DNA of 64,000 nucleotides from Bacillota bacterium (GTDB lineage Bacteria > Bacillota > Proteinivoracia > UBA4975 > VEMY01), in assembly GCA_009711825.1 (NCBI GenBank), contig VEMY01000021.1:1-64000 (forward strand). The letters run 5' to 3'. The stretch's first letter is position 1. Each line of letters begins with the position of its first letter. Of this stretch, positions 15,751 through 29,154 are shown piece by piece. The notes under the pieces are model-generated. The model saw only the letters and a list, made by a program, of their open reading frames with translations, had not been told where the DNA came from and searched no databases. Position numbers and translations under genes: made by a program.

Positions 15751-17124
15751 ATGCGACTGGAATACAATCTAGAACTCAAGCAAACGCAGAAACTGCTAAT
15801 GACACCCCAGCTGCGGCAGGCAATCAAGTTGCTGCAACTACCGGTTTTGGAGCTTACCGCTTATCTGGACGATCAATATATGGAAAACCCCCTTTTGGAA
15901 ATTGAGGACACGGAGGAGGACAATGGCGAGCAGGAGCAACAGGTGGATGAACAGTTGTTTGACCTGGACTGGGAGCAGTATTTTCAGGACCGGGACACCG
16001 GTGAGCCCCTGGCCGCGGATAAACAAAATAAATTTGAACTGGTTACCGGCAATGAGTATACCTTGCAGCAGCGCCTCCATCAGCAATTAAGTCTTGTCAA
16101 CTTGGACCCGGAAACTGCCCGGATCGCCCGTTATATCGTCAACAATTTGGATGACAGTGGTTACCTTAATATATGTTGCGAGGAAGTGGCTGCAATTTTG
16201 CAAGTAGAGCCGGCAGCTGTAGATGCCGCCCTGGCAGTAGTGCAGGGGCTTGAGCCCGCCGGTATTGGCGCCCGTGATCTCCAGGAGTGTCTGCTTCTCC
16301 AGCTAAAATCACGGGACGACATACCCCCATGCACCCGGGAGATTATCAATGATTACCTGCCTGTTGTGGCGAAAGGCAAGATTCCACTTTTAGCAGAGGC
16401 CCTGGATGTTACGCCGGCGGTGATTCAAAAAGCGGTGGACTTTATTAAAACACTAGACCCGAAGCCGGGGCAGAGTGTCACCAGTGAGCGGGATGCCGGG
16501 CATATCGTTCCAGATATCACCGTCTTGGATGTAGGTGGCAAATGGATGGTGATGGTTAACGACAGCTACACACCGCGACTGCGAATCAATCCTTTTTATC
16601 AGCGGTTGCTCAAGGCGGCGGATTCGGATGAAACCAAACGCTTTTTGCGGGACAAACTTAATTCGGCGTTATGGCTGCTGAAAGCGGTGGAGCAAAGACG
16701 CTCTACGCTGCACAAGATTACCGAATTTATTATAGAGTATCAACAGGACTTTTTTGAAAAAGGGGTTAAATTTTTACGCCCCCTGCGCTTGCGGGATGTG
16801 GCAGAAGCCGTTGAGGTCCATGAATCCACAGTCAGTCGGGCGATTAACGGCAAATATGTGCAGACTCCCCGGGGATTGTATGAGTTGAAGTATTTCTTCT
16901 CGGTCAATCTTGAAACCAGTGATGGAGGTGGCACCTCCAGCACCGGCGCCAAGAAAGAATTGCAGGATTTGGTGGAACAAGAGGACCCGACCCGACCTCT
17001 GACCGACCAGCAATTGTCTGAGAAATTGAAAGAGCGGGGGATACGTATTTCCCGCCGCACTGTTGCCAAATACCGGGAAGAACTGGGAATTGCCAGTTCA
17101 ACTTTACGAAAACGTTGGGATTAA
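15751..17124 (+). CDS. rpoN: RNA polymerase sigma-54 factor
   Basis: 457 residues. The N-terminal Gln/Leu-rich activator-interacting region (LKQTQKLLMTPQLRQAIKLL) is followed by an acidic region, the core-binding domain, the HTH (HESTVSRAINGKYVQTPRG) and the C-terminal RpoN box region (SRRTVAKYREELGI). It directs transcription from -24/-12 promoters with enhancer-binding activators, none of which is in the window. The start at 15751 has GGGAGGTGCAGCA before it; the longer frame from 15664 lacks a ribosome site. Its place before the cggR-gap operon is common in Clostridia. Confidence 0.95.
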   Translation: MRLEYNLELKQTQKLLMTPQLRQAIKLLQLPVLELTAYLDDQYMENPLLEIEDTEEDNGEQEQQVDEQLFDLDWEQYFQDRDTGEPLAADKQNKFELVTGNEYTLQQRLHQQLSLVNLDPETARIARYIVNNLDDSGYLNICCEEVAAILQVEPAAVDAALAVVQGLEPAGIGARDLQECLLLQLKSRDDIPPCTREIINDYLPVVAKGKIPLLAEALDVTPAVIQKAVDFIKTLDPKPGQSVTSERDAGHIVPDITVLDVGGKWMVMVNDSYTPRLRINPFYQRLLKAADSDETKRFLRDKLNSALWLLKAVEQRRSTLHKITEFIIEYQQDFFEKGVKFLRPLRLRDVAEAVEVHESTVSRAINGKYVQTPRGLYELKYFFSVNLETSDGGGTSSTGAKKELQDLVEQEDPTRPLTDQQLSEKLKERGIRISRRTVAKYREELGIASSTLRKRWD

Positions 17125-17153
17125 GGAGCGGCTGTCGCTCCTTTCAATTTTTG
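17122..17153 (+). terminator. Terminator after rpoN
   Basis: AAGGAGCG-GCTGT-CGCTCCTTT followed by CAATTTTT. It ends just before the next gene's ribosome site. Confidence 0.75.
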
Positions 17154-17170
17154 AGGAGGGATTACATGTC

Positions 17171-17632
17171 ATGTTTCCAGTGATGCGTCGTTCGGATCTG
17201 GAGTTGCCCCGGGAGAAGCTGCTGACACTGCTGGCTGACGCCGATTGGATATCGGTCGCGTTTAACTCCCCTTTGGGGTATCCATACATAACAGCGGTTA
17301 ACCACGTTATTTTTAAGGAAAGGGTATATTTTCATTGTGCTTCTGAGGGGTTCAAATTGGACTGTCTTGAACAAGACCAGCGGGTCTGTCTGCAGGCTGT
17401 TGTCGCCGCGGAAATTATTGCTGAGGAATATACTACCCGTTATTTAAGTGTCACAGCTTTTGGCCGGGCACGCCTGTTGGAGTCCAAAGAAGAAAAACGG
17501 TTGGTTCTGATTGAACTGATGAAGCGGTTTGCGCCTTCTGTAATGCCAGAATGTATTTCACAAGATCACGGCGGGCTGAGTGTTGTGGAGGTTGTAGTCG
17601 ACCACGTCACTGGCAAGGGGCGCTGGCGGTGA
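17171..17632 (+). CDS. Pyridoxamine 5'-phosphate oxidase-like flavoprotein
   Basis: 153 residues, split-barrel FMN-binding family. Typical pieces are WISVAFNSPLGYPYITAVNHVIF, VYFHCASEGFKLD and SVTAFGRARLLE. Members of this size with the HCA-x-EG-x-K motif resemble nitroimidazole-resistance (NimA-like) proteins; the true substrate is unknown. The ATG at 17171 follows GAGGAGGG at about 10 nt. Its 3' end overlaps the convergent flavoprotein gene by 26 nt. Confidence 0.8.
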   Translation: MFPVMRRSDLELPREKLLTLLADADWISVAFNSPLGYPYITAVNHVIFKERVYFHCASEGFKLDCLEQDQRVCLQAVVAAEIIAEEYTTRYLSVTAFGRARLLESKEEKRLVLIELMKRFAPSVMPECISQDHGGLSVVEVVVDHVTGKGRWR

Positions 17633-18806
17633 TGGCGCTGCCAGCTAGCCAACCGGTTGCAAAGGCGGCATGGAGGTTGAAGCCCCCGGTATGCCCGTGG
17701 TAATCCAGGACTTCCCCCGCCAGGAATAGGCCGGAAACAATTTTAGATTCCATGGTCCGGGGATTGACTTCCCGCAAGTGCACTCCCCCCTGGGTGACCA
17801 TTGCTTTGTCCATGCCCAAAGTGCTGACGGCTTCCAACCGGCAATCCTTCAGGTTGCCGGCTAGTTTTTGCAGAGTCGATGTGGCCAGTCCCTTAACGGG
17901 AGTATCGGGGGCCAGTTGCTGGGCCAGTTTTCGGGGCAGGAGTTCGCCCAGGGCGTTGACAACGGTTTTCTCCGCATGTTTTTGCATGTGACGGCAAATT
18001 GTGTCTGTGCCCAGATCCGGTAGCAAATCCAGGGAGATGATAATCGTTTGCCGGCGGGATAGGCCTTGAGCGACAGCCCAACTGTTGTCCAAAATAGCTG
18101 GTCCGCTGAGACCAAAATGAGTAAAAAGTACATTGCCTCGGCTATTTGCGGCAACTTTGCCGCCAATCAGAACCGAGACATCAATATTTCGCAGGCTGGT
18201 TCCAGAAACCATCGCCGGCCAACCCTCCTGGGTTCGGATTGGCACCAGTGCTGGCTGTGGCGGGCGGACGGTATGTCCCAGTCGTGCCAGCAGCGGCCAG
18301 CAACTTCCGTTGCTGCCTGTCTGGGGCCAGCTCACGCCTCCAGGAGCAAGGATTAGCCGCTTGCATTGAATTGGTGCATCGTTGATTTTTACCTGGACTA
18401 TCTTCCCGTCCACACAGTTGATATCTGTGAGTTTGGCTTGGTAATGGAAATCTGCTCCCTTGTCGGCGAGGAACTGACAAAGCCTGTCTGCCAGGTCGCG
18501 ACCATTGAGTTGACTAGGGTAACATTTGCCGTTGTCTTCGCTATGTATATTGATTCCCAGTTCGGCCATCTCCGCCTGCAGGGCATAAAAATCAAACTGT
18601 GTAAGGGCAGGACGGAGAAACTTGGTATCCATCAGCCCATTGAGCAAGTCACCGCTGTTGGTGAGGTTGCAGCGACCGCCGCCGCTGACTGCCAACTTGT
18701 TCCCTACTTTGGACTGGTGTTCAAAGATTTGCGGTTTGCCCCCTGCCCGGGAGATTGCCATGGCGGCAAAGAGGCCGGCAGCGCCGGCGCCAATTATCAT
18801 CGTCAT
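17607..18806 (-). CDS. HI0933/YhiN-family FAD-dependent oxidoreductase
   Basis: 399 residues. An N-terminal Rossmann FAD motif GAGAAGLFAAMAI (6-18) is followed by GNKLAVSGGGRCNLTN, the hallmark of this family, then LAPGGVSWPQTGSNG, and a C-terminal GLFLAGEVLDYHGHTGGFNLHAAFATG. Family members are annotated as aminoacetone oxidase or BaiN-like reductases, but the physiological substrate is generally unknown. It is transcribed away from cggR and converges on the upstream flavoprotein gene. Confidence 0.88.
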   Translation of the reverse strand: MTMIIGAGAAGLFAAMAISRAGGKPQIFEHQSKVGNKLAVSGGGRCNLTNSGDLLNGLMDTKFLRPALTQFDFYALQAEMAELGINIHSEDNGKCYPSQLNGRDLADRLCQFLADKGADFHYQAKLTDINCVDGKIVQVKINDAPIQCKRLILAPGGVSWPQTGSNGSCWPLLARLGHTVRPPQPALVPIRTQEGWPAMVSGTSLRNIDVSVLIGGKVAANSRGNVLFTHFGLSGPAILDNSWAVAQGLSRRQTIIISLDLLPDLGTDTICRHMQKHAEKTVVNALGELLPRKLAQQLAPDTPVKGLATSTLQKLAGNLKDCRLEAVSTLGMDKAMVTQGGVHLREVNPRTMESKIVSGLFLAGEVLDYHGHTGGFNLHAAFATGWLAGSAITASAPCQ

Positions 18807-18897
18807 TTTTCTTCCAGCCCTTCTATATAGCTTGATTCCTCGATTTATTATACAATCTCTTCGTATGTAAACGCCAGCACCAATAATAAGTTAGGGG

Positions 18898-18926
18898 TTG
18901 TTGGTGATGGCAAGTAATGCTATAAT
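18898..18926 (+). promoter_or_regulatory. Promoter of the cggR-gap operon
   Basis: TTGTTG (18898-18903), 17 nt, perfect TATAAT (18921-18926). Confidence 0.75.
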
Positions 18927-18952
18927 TAATCCAGATATTTTTTTGCCCCTGC

Positions 18953-18987
18953 TGGGACGAAAAATGCCTGGCGGGACACTTTGCGAC
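18953..18987 (+). promoter_or_regulatory. CggR operator (tandem half-sites)
   Basis: Two direct repeats: TGGGAC-N6-TGCC then CGGGAC-N6-CGAC, starting 19 bp apart. The Bacillus subtilis CggR operator has the form CGGGAC-N6-TGTC twice, 20 bp apart and downstream of the transcription start. The position here (about 20 bp after the expected start, before the cggR ATG) is the same, which supports autoregulation relieved by fructose-1,6-bisphosphate. Confidence 0.8.
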
Positions 18988-19002
18988 CCGGGGGGGTGCT
19001 CT

Positions 19003-20022
19003 ATGGATCAGTTTATTGATGTCCAAAAGGCCATCGCTCCTGAATTGCAGACAGTGATTCAGCGTCGCTATATGGTCTTGCGGGCGATTGCCCAGCTCGC
19101 GCCGGTAGGGCGGCGTACTCTAGCTGATGTACTCAAAATCGGTGAACGCGTTATCCGCACCGAAGTGGATGTCCTTAAGGTGCTGGGGCTGGTTGAGGCC
19201 GGCATCGGCGGCGTTGTTCTCAGTAAACGCGGCGAGGATGTTTTCCTGGCGCTGACCCCTTATGTCAAGGAAGTTCTGGGCCTGCCACGACTGGAAGAAC
19301 TGGTGGGTGATGCCTTGGGCATAGAACGGGTGATTATTGTCCCCGGAGACAGCAATCGTGACCCACTGGTCCGACGGGAATTGGGGCGTGCGGCAGCCCG
19401 TCTGCTTCAAAAAGAGCTAAAGAACGATGATGTGGTGGCGATTACCGGTGGAACCACAATGGCATATGTGGCGGAAATGGCTCGCACCAGTCGGCAAAAG
19501 GTAACTGTTGTCCCGGGAAGAGGCGCCCTTGGGGAGCGGGTAGAAATCCAGGCCAATACAATTGCTGCCCAACTTGCCCAGGCCCTGGGCGGGAAGTACA
19601 AATTGTTGCATGCGCCTGACAATCTCAGCCCTCAAGCCATGGAGGAGTTGGCCAGGGATCAACGAATCGCCGAGGTTTTGGAGTTAATTAGAAACGCTTC
19701 TGTGCTCATCCATGGTATTGGCGATGCCCAAGAAATGGCGCGGCGTCGGGATACGCGTCGAGAGCAGCTGGCCCGGTTAGAGGATTTGGGGGCGGTTGCC
19801 GAGGCTTTCGGTTACTATTTCAACGCTCAGGGAGAAATTGTCTGGCAGGTTAACAGTATCGGTTTGCGGCTCAGTGACCTTGTCGGCATTAATATGATTA
19901 TCGCGGTTGCTGGCGGCGCCGACAAGGCCCGGGCAATTCGGGCAGTGGCGGCCCACCACCGGCAGCATATCCTGATAACTGATCAAGGCGCCGCCGACGC
20001 GCTATTAAATCTCTCCCGTTAA
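19003..20022 (+). CDS. cggR: Central glycolytic genes regulator (SorC/DeoR family)
   Basis: 339 residues from the ATG at 19003. An N-terminal HTH (VGRRTLADVLKIGERVIRTEVDVL) precedes a SorC-type sugar-phosphate-binding domain (VVAITGGTTMAYVAEM, VVPGRGALGERVEIQANTIAAQLA). It represses the glycolytic operon when FBP is low. A longer frame from 18898 would read through the promoter and operator, so 19003 is the better start. It is the first gene of cggR-gap-pgk-tpi-gpmI-eno. Confidence 0.93.
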   Translation: MDQFIDVQKAIAPELQTVIQRRYMVLRAIAQLAPVGRRTLADVLKIGERVIRTEVDVLKVLGLVEAGIGGVVLSKRGEDVFLALTPYVKEVLGLPRLEELVGDALGIERVIIVPGDSNRDPLVRRELGRAAARLLQKELKNDDVVAITGGTTMAYVAEMARTSRQKVTVVPGRGALGERVEIQANTIAAQLAQALGGKYKLLHAPDNLSPQAMEELARDQRIAEVLELIRNASVLIHGIGDAQEMARRRDTRREQLARLEDLGAVAEAFGYYFNAQGEIVWQVNSIGLRLSDLVGINMIIAVAGGADKARAIRAVAAHHRQHILITDQGAADALLNLSR

Positions 20023-20026
20023 TCTG

Positions 20027-20050
20027 TGCAATACCCGCTTTTTGGGTATT
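20027..20050 (+). promoter_or_regulatory. Stem-loop between cggR and gap
   Basis: AATACCC-GCTTTTT-GGGTATT. In B. subtilis, processing between cggR and gapA leaves a stem-loop that stabilises the gapA mRNA. The same place and simple stem here suggest a similar role, or a leaky terminator. Confidence 0.55.
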
Positions 20051-20069
20051 AATATTATTACATGAATAG

Positions 20070-21090
<1,021 letters not shown>

Positions 21091-21092
<2 letters not shown>

Positions 21093-21111
21093 GGCGCTGT
21101 GAAAGCGCCCT
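21091..21111 (+). promoter_or_regulatory. Intercistronic hairpin gap/pgk
   Basis: AGGGCGCT-GTGAA-AGCGCCCT without a T run. It probably modulates mRNA stability rather than ending transcription. Confidence 0.5.
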
Positions 21112-21133
21112 TGGGTTCGATGGAGGTGGAGAA

Positions 21134-22321
21134 ATGAAGTGTAAATCAATCCGTAACCTTGATGTCGGGGGTAAGCGGGTGTTGATGCGGGTAGATTTTA
21201 ATGTTCCGATGTCCAACGGCGAAATTGCTGACGATACCCGGATTCGGGCGGCACTTCCTACGATTGAACATCTGCGCAAGCAAGGCGCCCGGCTTATCTT
21301 GGTGACACATCTGGGGCGGCCCAAAGGAACGGTCAAGGAAGAATTGCGCCTGGGGCCGGTGGCAAAACGGTTGGGTGAGCTGCTTGAAACCCCAGTCAGT
21401 AAGCTGGACAGTAGTGTCGGTTCAGAGGTTCAGGCTGCAGTGGCTCAACTGCCCGAGGGCGGCGTGCTTCTGTTGGAAAATATTCGCTTTTACCCTGGCG
21501 AAGAAAAGAATGACCCTGATTTTGCAAAAGATCTGGCTTCTGTGGCGGATGTATATGTCAATGACGCCTTCGGTACTGCCCATCGCGCCCATGCCAGCAC
21601 TGTCGGCGTGGCCGCCCATCTACCAGCTTATGCTGGATTGTTGATGGAAAAAGAAATTGAGATGTTAGGTGGCGTGCTTAGCGCTCCCCGGAGTCCGTTT
21701 GTGGCGATTATTGGCGGAGCCAAGGTTTCGGATAAAATCGGCGTCATCAGAAATCTGCTGGACAAAGCGGATACACTGATTATCGGCGGCGGTATGGCCA
21801 ATACCTTCCTCGCTGCCCAAGGAATTGAAATGGGCGCTTCCAAGGTTGAAGCAGATAAACTGGAGCTTGCCCGGGATTTGTTGGCTGAGGCTGGGGAAAA
21901 AAGTGTCAAATTCTTGCTGCCAGCGGACCTGCTGGTAGCAGATCAGTTTTCTGCCGAAGCTGCCCGACAAATTGTCAGCGCTGAACAGGGGGTTCCTGAT
22001 GAGTGGATGGCCCTTGATATTGGTCCCCTGGCCAGGAGACGGTTTGCTGAGGTGGTTAAGGAAGCTGCCACAGTGGTCTGGAACGGTCCCATGGGTGTGT
22101 TTGAGTTTGATGCCTTTGCCCATGGCACAGAGGCCGTTGCCCAGGCATTGGTCGATAGCAAAGCTTTTTCTGTGGTCGGTGGCGGCGATTCCGCCGCTGC
22201 GCTGGAGAAATTAGGCAAGACTGATGCAGTGAATCATATTTCTACCGGTGGCGGCGCCAGCCTGGAGTTCCTAGAGGGAAAATCACTGCCGGGGATTACG
22301 ATTTTGTTGGAGGGACAGTAA
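21134..22321 (+). CDS. pgk: Phosphoglycerate kinase
   Basis: 395 residues, full length. It makes ATP from 1,3-bisphosphoglycerate. [12 protein letters not shown] near the N-terminus, THLGRPKG, and the nucleotide-binding [12 protein letters not shown] and [13 protein letters not shown] are all present. GGAGGTGGAGAA precedes the ATG. The stop overlaps the tpiA start (TAATG). Confidence 0.96.
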   Translation: MKCKSIRNLDVGGKRVLMRVDFNVPMSNGEIADDTRIRAALPTIEHLRKQGARLILVTHLGRPKGTVKEELRLGPVAKRLGELLETPVSKLDSSVGSEVQAAVAQLPEGGVLLLENIRFYPGEEKNDPDFAKDLASVADVYVNDAFGTAHRAHASTVGVAAHLPAYAGLLMEKEIEMLGGVLSAPRSPFVAIIGGAKVSDKIGVIRNLLDKADTLIIGGGMANTFLAAQGIEMGASKVEADKLELARDLLAEAGEKSVKFLLPADLLVADQFSAEAARQIVSAEQGVPDEWMALDIGPLARRRFAEVVKEAATVVWNGPMGVFEFDAFAHGTEAVAQALVDSKAFSVVGGGDSAAALEKLGKTDAVNHISTGGGASLEFLEGKSLPGITILLEGQ

Positions 22322-23072
22322 TGAACAGACGCCCGGTTATAGCTGGTAACTGGAAAATGAATGTCACCGCCGGTGAAGCAGAGTCTCTATTGAATCAATT
22401 GAAAGCAGAACTTGCCGCCGTAGGTGATGTGGAAATTATTGTTTGCCCGTCGTTTACAACCTTGGCTGTGGCCTGCCAACGCCTGGCTGGCACCGGAATC
22501 AATGTTGGCGCCCAGAATATGCATTGGGAAGCAGAGGGCGCCTATACTGGAGAAGTATCCGGTCCCATGCTTAGCGATTTGGGATGCGGTTATGTAATTC
22601 TTGGACATTCGGAGCGCCGCGCGTATTTTGGCGAAAGCGACGGAGATGTTAATAAAAAATTGTTTGTTGCCTTGAAACATAAACTGACACCAATTGTTTG
22701 CGTAGGGGAAACCTTGACCGAAAAAGAAGCAGGACGGACGGAAGCGGTTTGTGAACAACAAATTCGTGGTTCGCTGGCCAATTTGACGCCTGGTGATTTA
22801 GAGCAGATAATAATCGCTTATGAGCCGGTATGGGCAATCGGTACCGGCCGCACAGCGACTCCCGGTGACGCCCAGGCAGTGATCGGTTTTATCCGGAATT
22901 TATTGCGCACTGATTTTGGTTCAGCTGCGGATAAAGTGCGTATTCTATATGGTGGCAGTGTTAAACCAGATAATATTGCCGGCCTGATGGCAGAAGCGGA
23001 TATTGACGGCGGCCTTGTTGGCGGCGCCAGTCTCGACCCGGCCGGATTTGCCCAAATTGTCAAGTATAAGGA

Positions 23073-23076
<4 letters not shown>
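22321..23076 (+). CDS. tpiA: Triosephosphate isomerase
   Basis: 251 residues. It interconverts DHAP and GAP. The N-terminal AGNWKMN, the catalytic His in ILGHSERR, the catalytic Glu in AYEPVWAIGTG and the phosphate loop GGSVKPDN and VGGASL are present. It is coupled by 1-nt overlap to pgk and by 4 nt to gpmI. Confidence 0.96.
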
Positions 23077-25858
<2,782 letters not shown>

Positions 25859-25863
25859 TTCTG

Positions 25864-25897
25864 CTGCAGGGGCAATCAACGCCCCTGCAGTTGTGTT
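25864..25897 (+). terminator. Terminator of the glycolytic operon
   Basis: CTGCAGGGGC-AATCAAC-GCCCCTGCAG followed by TTGTGTTTT. Confidence 0.85.
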
Positions 25898-25919
25898 TTG
25901 GCCAGGCCTGTGATAAAAT
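25891..25919 (+). promoter_or_regulatory. Probable secG promoter
   Basis: TTGTGT (25891-25896), 17 nt, TAAAAT (25914-25919). The -35 overlaps the T run of the eno terminator. Confidence 0.5.
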
Positions 25920-25955
25920 ACCTTGTGGTCTTATAGAATTTGGGAGGTGGCATTG

Positions 25956-26189
25956 GTGGAGAACATTATTCTAAAATTGCTGCATGTGGTTCTGGCCATC
26001 GGCGTTATTGTCGGTGTCTTGATGCAATCCGGTAAAAGTGCTGGTTTGTCTGGCGCAGTAGGCGGTGGCGCTGCCGAGTCCTTTTTTGGTAAGAAAAAGG
26101 GTTTGGAAGAAAAGTTGTCCCGCGTTACCACATTCGTGGCAATTTTGTTTATGGTTAGTTCAATCATTCTTGCCTTTATAGTTAGTTAA
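25956..26189 (+). CDS. secG: SecG preprotein translocase subunit
   Basis: 77 residues with two membrane helices (LKLLHVVLAIGVIVGVLMQ and VTTFVAILFMVSSIILAFIV) and the conserved SGLSGAVGGGAAESFFG loop between them. It assists the SecYE channel. The start is GTG at 25956 with GGGAGGTGGCATTG before it. A secG upstream of rnr and smpB is a common Bacillota order; here the pyrophosphatase and other genes are inserted between them. Confidence 0.92.
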   Translation: MENIILKLLHVVLAIGVIVGVLMQSGKSAGLSGAVGGGAAESFFGKKKGLEEKLSRVTTFVAILFMVSSIILAFIVS

Positions 26190-26260
26190 TGCCCTTTACG
26201 CCCTTCGAGGGCGTTGGGGGTATCTTTTTGATATCACACAAAGTCAGGAGGAATTAACAT

Positions 26261-28291
26261 ATGGAGCCCTTGCTATATCTTGTTCCTGTGCTGGGCGTGG
26301 TTGCCCTTGTCTATGCCTATGTTTTAACCCAGCGGATATCCAAAGCTGAGGTCGGTACCGAACGGATGCAGGAATTGGCCAAAGCTATCAACGAAGGGGC
26401 TATGGCCTTTTTAAATCGTGAATATCGTAGCTTGGTTTTGTTCGTGATTGTTGTTGCCATCGGTCTGGTTTTTGCCATCGGCCTTGCGCAGCAGGATTAC
26501 CTGGTTGGTTTCTATACTTCAATTTCATTCCTTGTGGGAGCGTTTTTCTCTGGTCTGGCCGGTAATATCGGTATGCGAATTGCGACCAAGGCCAACGCCA
26601 GAACCGCCCACGCTGCCCGCTCGGGCCTGAACCCGGCCCTATCCATCGCGTTTTCCGGTGGTGCTGTTATGGGTATGGCTGTTGTTGGTATGGGCTTGTT
26701 GGGAGTTGGCGTGCTCTACATAGTGTTCAGAGAGCCTGCCATCGTCAACGGTTTTGCCCTTGGCGCCAGTTCCATCGCGCTCTTTGGTCGAGTAGGTGGC
26801 GGTATCTACACCAAGGCCGCCGATGTAGGCGCCGACCTGGTTGGTAAAGTAGAAGCGGGTATTCCCGAAGATGACCCCCGTAACCCGGCAGTTATCGCTG
26901 ATAATGTTGGCGACAACGTTGGCGATGTGGCGGGAATGGGCGCCGATCTCTTCGAATCATTTGTTGGTTCAATCATCGCAGCGATGACGCTGGCTGTTGT
27001 GGCATTCGTCAATGAGCCCGGCCCGGTTCTCCTGCCCATGATGTTGGCCGGCATGGGGATTATCGCTTCGATCACCGGGACCTTTTTTGTCAAAGTGAAA
27101 GAAGGAAAGAGTCCCAGCGCTGCTTTGGATCGAGGCACCTTGGTCAGCGGCGGTTTGCTCCTGGTGGCAGCATTTTTCCTGAATAACTGGCTCACTGGTT
27201 CGATTGGTTTCTTCTATGCAATTGTTGCCGGGTTTCTGGCCGGGTATGTTATCGGTCGGATTACTGAATATTACACTTCCGCCGATTTCAAACCGGTTCA
27301 GGGGATTGCCAACAGCTCTAAGACAGGTCCGGCTACCAATATCATCAGCGGCCTGGCGGTTGGAATGCGCAGCACCATGCTGCCGATCATTGTCATCGCA
27401 GTGGCGATTTTAGCTGCTTTCAATCTGGCGGCCGACGGAAACACCGCCTATGGTTTATACGGCATTGCCTTGGCTGCCGTGGGCATGCTGGCTACAGCCG
27501 GTATGACAATCTCTGTGGATGCATACGGTCCAATTGCTGATAACGCCGGTGGAATCGCAGAAATGGCAGAGCTGCCTGAATCTGTTCGCGAGGTTACCGA
27601 TAAACTGGACGCCTTGGGCAACACCACTGCTGCTATTGGCAAGGGTTTTGCAATCGGTTCGGCAGCGTTGACGGCGCTTGCCCTGTTCTCTGCTTATACT
27701 CAGGCAGTCAATCTGGACACTATCGACCTTACTTCCGCTTCGGTAATCGCGGGGCTCTTGATTGGTGGCATGTTGCCCTTCCTGTTCTCTGCAATTACCA
27801 TGGAAGCTGTGGGTAAGGCCGCGTTTCAAATGATCGAAGAAGTGCGGCGTCAATTCAAGGAAATCCCCGGTATCATGGAAGGCAAGGCTCGCCCCGATTA
27901 CGCCCGTTGTGTTGATATCAGCACTGCAGCTGCGATTAGGGAAATGGTTTTGCCTGGGCTGTTGGCCGTGGTGGTACCTTTGGGCATCGGTATTGTCCTT
28001 GGACCCGAGGCCCTGGGCGGCCTGTTGGCCGGCGCCTTGGTCAGTGGTGTTTTGATGGCTATTTTCATGGCCAATGCCGGTGGCGCCTGGGATAACGCCA
28101 AAAAGTATGTTGAAGGCGGCGCTTATGGCGGCAAGGGCACCGATGTGCATGCGGCGACCGTAGTCGGCGATACCGTCGGCGATCCTTTGAAGGATACTTC
28201 CGGGCCGTCAATCAATATTTTGATTAAGTTGATGACCATTGTTTCTTTGGTGTTTGCGCCACTCTTCCTGTATATTGCTGATAAATTCTAA
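26261..28291 (+). CDS. hppA: Membrane-bound ion-translocating pyrophosphatase
   Basis: 676 residues, about 16 helices. It couples PPi hydrolysis to H+ and/or Na+ pumping. The substrate motifs [27 protein letters not shown] and [20 protein letters not shown], and the C-terminal [15 protein letters not shown], are intact. [10 protein letters not shown] has Ala where K+-independent enzymes have Lys, so a K+-dependent type is inferred; the pumped ion cannot be fixed from reading alone. AGTCAGGAGGAATTAACAT precedes the ATG. Confidence 0.94.
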   Translation: MEPLLYLVPVLGVVALVYAYVLTQRISKAEVGTERMQELAKAINEGAMAFLNREYRSLVLFVIVVAIGLVFAIGLAQQDYLVGFYTSISFLVGAFFSGLAGNIGMRIATKANARTAHAARSGLNPALSIAFSGGAVMGMAVVGMGLLGVGVLYIVFREPAIVNGFALGASSIALFGRVGGGIYTKAADVGADLVGKVEAGIPEDDPRNPAVIADNVGDNVGDVAGMGADLFESFVGSIIAAMTLAVVAFVNEPGPVLLPMMLAGMGIIASITGTFFVKVKEGKSPSAALDRGTLVSGGLLLVAAFFLNNWLTGSIGFFYAIVAGFLAGYVIGRITEYYTSADFKPVQGIANSSKTGPATNIISGLAVGMRSTMLPIIVIAVAILAAFNLAADGNTAYGLYGIALAAVGMLATAGMTISVDAYGPIADNAGGIAEMAELPESVREVTDKLDALGNTTAAIGKGFAIGSAALTALALFSAYTQAVNLDTIDLTSASVIAGLLIGGMLPFLFSAITMEAVGKAAFQMIEEVRRQFKEIPGIMEGKARPDYARCVDISTAAAIREMVLPGLLAVVVPLGIGIVLGPEALGGLLAGALVSGVLMAIFMANAGGAWDNAKKYVEGGAYGGKGTDVHAATVVGDTVGDPLKDTSGPSINILIKLMTIVSLVFAPLFLYIADKF

Positions 28292-28295
28292 TGAT

Positions 28296-28325
28296 CCCCC
28301 CGGATGTCAATCCGGGGGTTTTTCA
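28296..28325 (+). terminator. Terminator after the pyrophosphatase
   Basis: CCCCCGGAT-GTCA-ATCCGGGGG followed by TTTTT. Confidence 0.9.
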
Positions 28326-28350
28326 ATTCAGTTAAAACTGGGTCGTTCTA

Positions 28351-28379
28351 TTGTCTAAACTTCTCTGCCGGGGTATAAT
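28351..28379 (+). promoter_or_regulatory. Promoter of the esterase-GNAT-MATE group
   Basis: TTGTCT (28351-28356), 17 nt, TATAAT (28374-28379), 22 bp before the start codon. Confidence 0.7.
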
Positions 28380-28401
28380 TATTTGAAGAGGAGGAATGGA
28401 C

Positions 28402-29154
28402 ATGTATGTCGCCGGACATCTGTTGGCGCCCTACCTCTTGCAGGGAGGGAAAACCGGCTGCCTGTTGATTCATGGCTTCAGCGGTTCACCGCTGAATATG
28501 CGACCCCTGGGGGAATACCTAGCCAATCATGGGTATACCGTGCGCGGAATGGTTTTGCCCGGCCACTGTACAGAGCCAAAATCTATGGTTCGTTATACGT
28601 GGCAAGATTGGCTGGCCGCGGTGGAAGCAGAAGCGACTGCTCTGGCCAAGAGCTGTTCTCATCTCTGGCTAATTGGGTTCTCTATGGGTGGGGTTTTGGC
28701 TGGAATTGCCGCCGGACATTTGCCGGTGGCGGGCTATGTCAGTATTGCGGCGCCAATTTGGCCCCGTGCCCGACTCACCCATTGGGCTTTTATTCTGAAA
28801 CACTTTCGCCGTTATGTCTCTATGGGCAGCAGACGCGAATTTGAGCTGCCATCCTGGCGTTATGATATGGCACCGGTCTCCAGTGTAGACCAGCTAATGC
28901 GCATGATTCGAACTTTTCGCCGGGAACTGCCGCAGGTGAAGGTGCCTGCCCTGGTTGTTCAGGGGGATAATGACAAAACCATCATGCCCAAAAGCGCTTC
29001 ATACATCTACGAGAACTTGGGGTCCCGGTGCAAACAGATTATGTGGATACCGGGCGGCGGTCATCTTTTACTAGTTGACAAGCAGCGTGCAGAAGTTTGT
29101 GCAGGGGTCGAAAGATTCATACGCAATCAAATGGGAGGTCTGGAAGATGATTGA
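28402..29154 (+). CDS. Alpha/beta hydrolase, carboxylesterase/monoacylglycerol lipase type
   Basis: About 250 residues. The oxyanion-side LIHGFSGSPLNMRPLG, the nucleophile elbow GFSMGGVLAG (Ser near 97), the acid Asp in VVQGDNDKTI and the catalytic His in IPGGGHLLLVD form a complete triad. It fits the Est30-like thermostable carboxylesterases of Bacillota. AGGAGG is 7 nt from the ATG at 28402, better than the ATG at 28396. It overlaps the next gene by 8 nt. Confidence 0.88.
   Translation: MYVAGHLLAPYLLQGGKTGCLLIHGFSGSPLNMRPLGEYLANHGYTVRGMVLPGHCTEPKSMVRYTWQDWLAAVEAEATALAKSCSHLWLIGFSMGGVLAGIAAGHLPVAGYVSIAAPIWPRARLTHWAFILKHFRRYVSMGSRREFELPSWRYDMAPVSSVDQLMRMIRTFRRELPQVKVPALVVQGDNDKTIMPKSASYIYENLGSRCKQIMWIPGGGHLLLVDKQRAEVCAGVERFIRNQMGGLEDD

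Noticed and set aside
17607-17632. Overlap of two convergent flavoprotein genes as a possible fusion or frameshift
   Set aside because: The genes are on opposite strands and both end normally; a simple tail-to-tail overlap.
18898-19002. N-terminal extension of cggR
   Set aside because: These codons contain the -10 box and the CggR operator, so the segment is leader, not protein.
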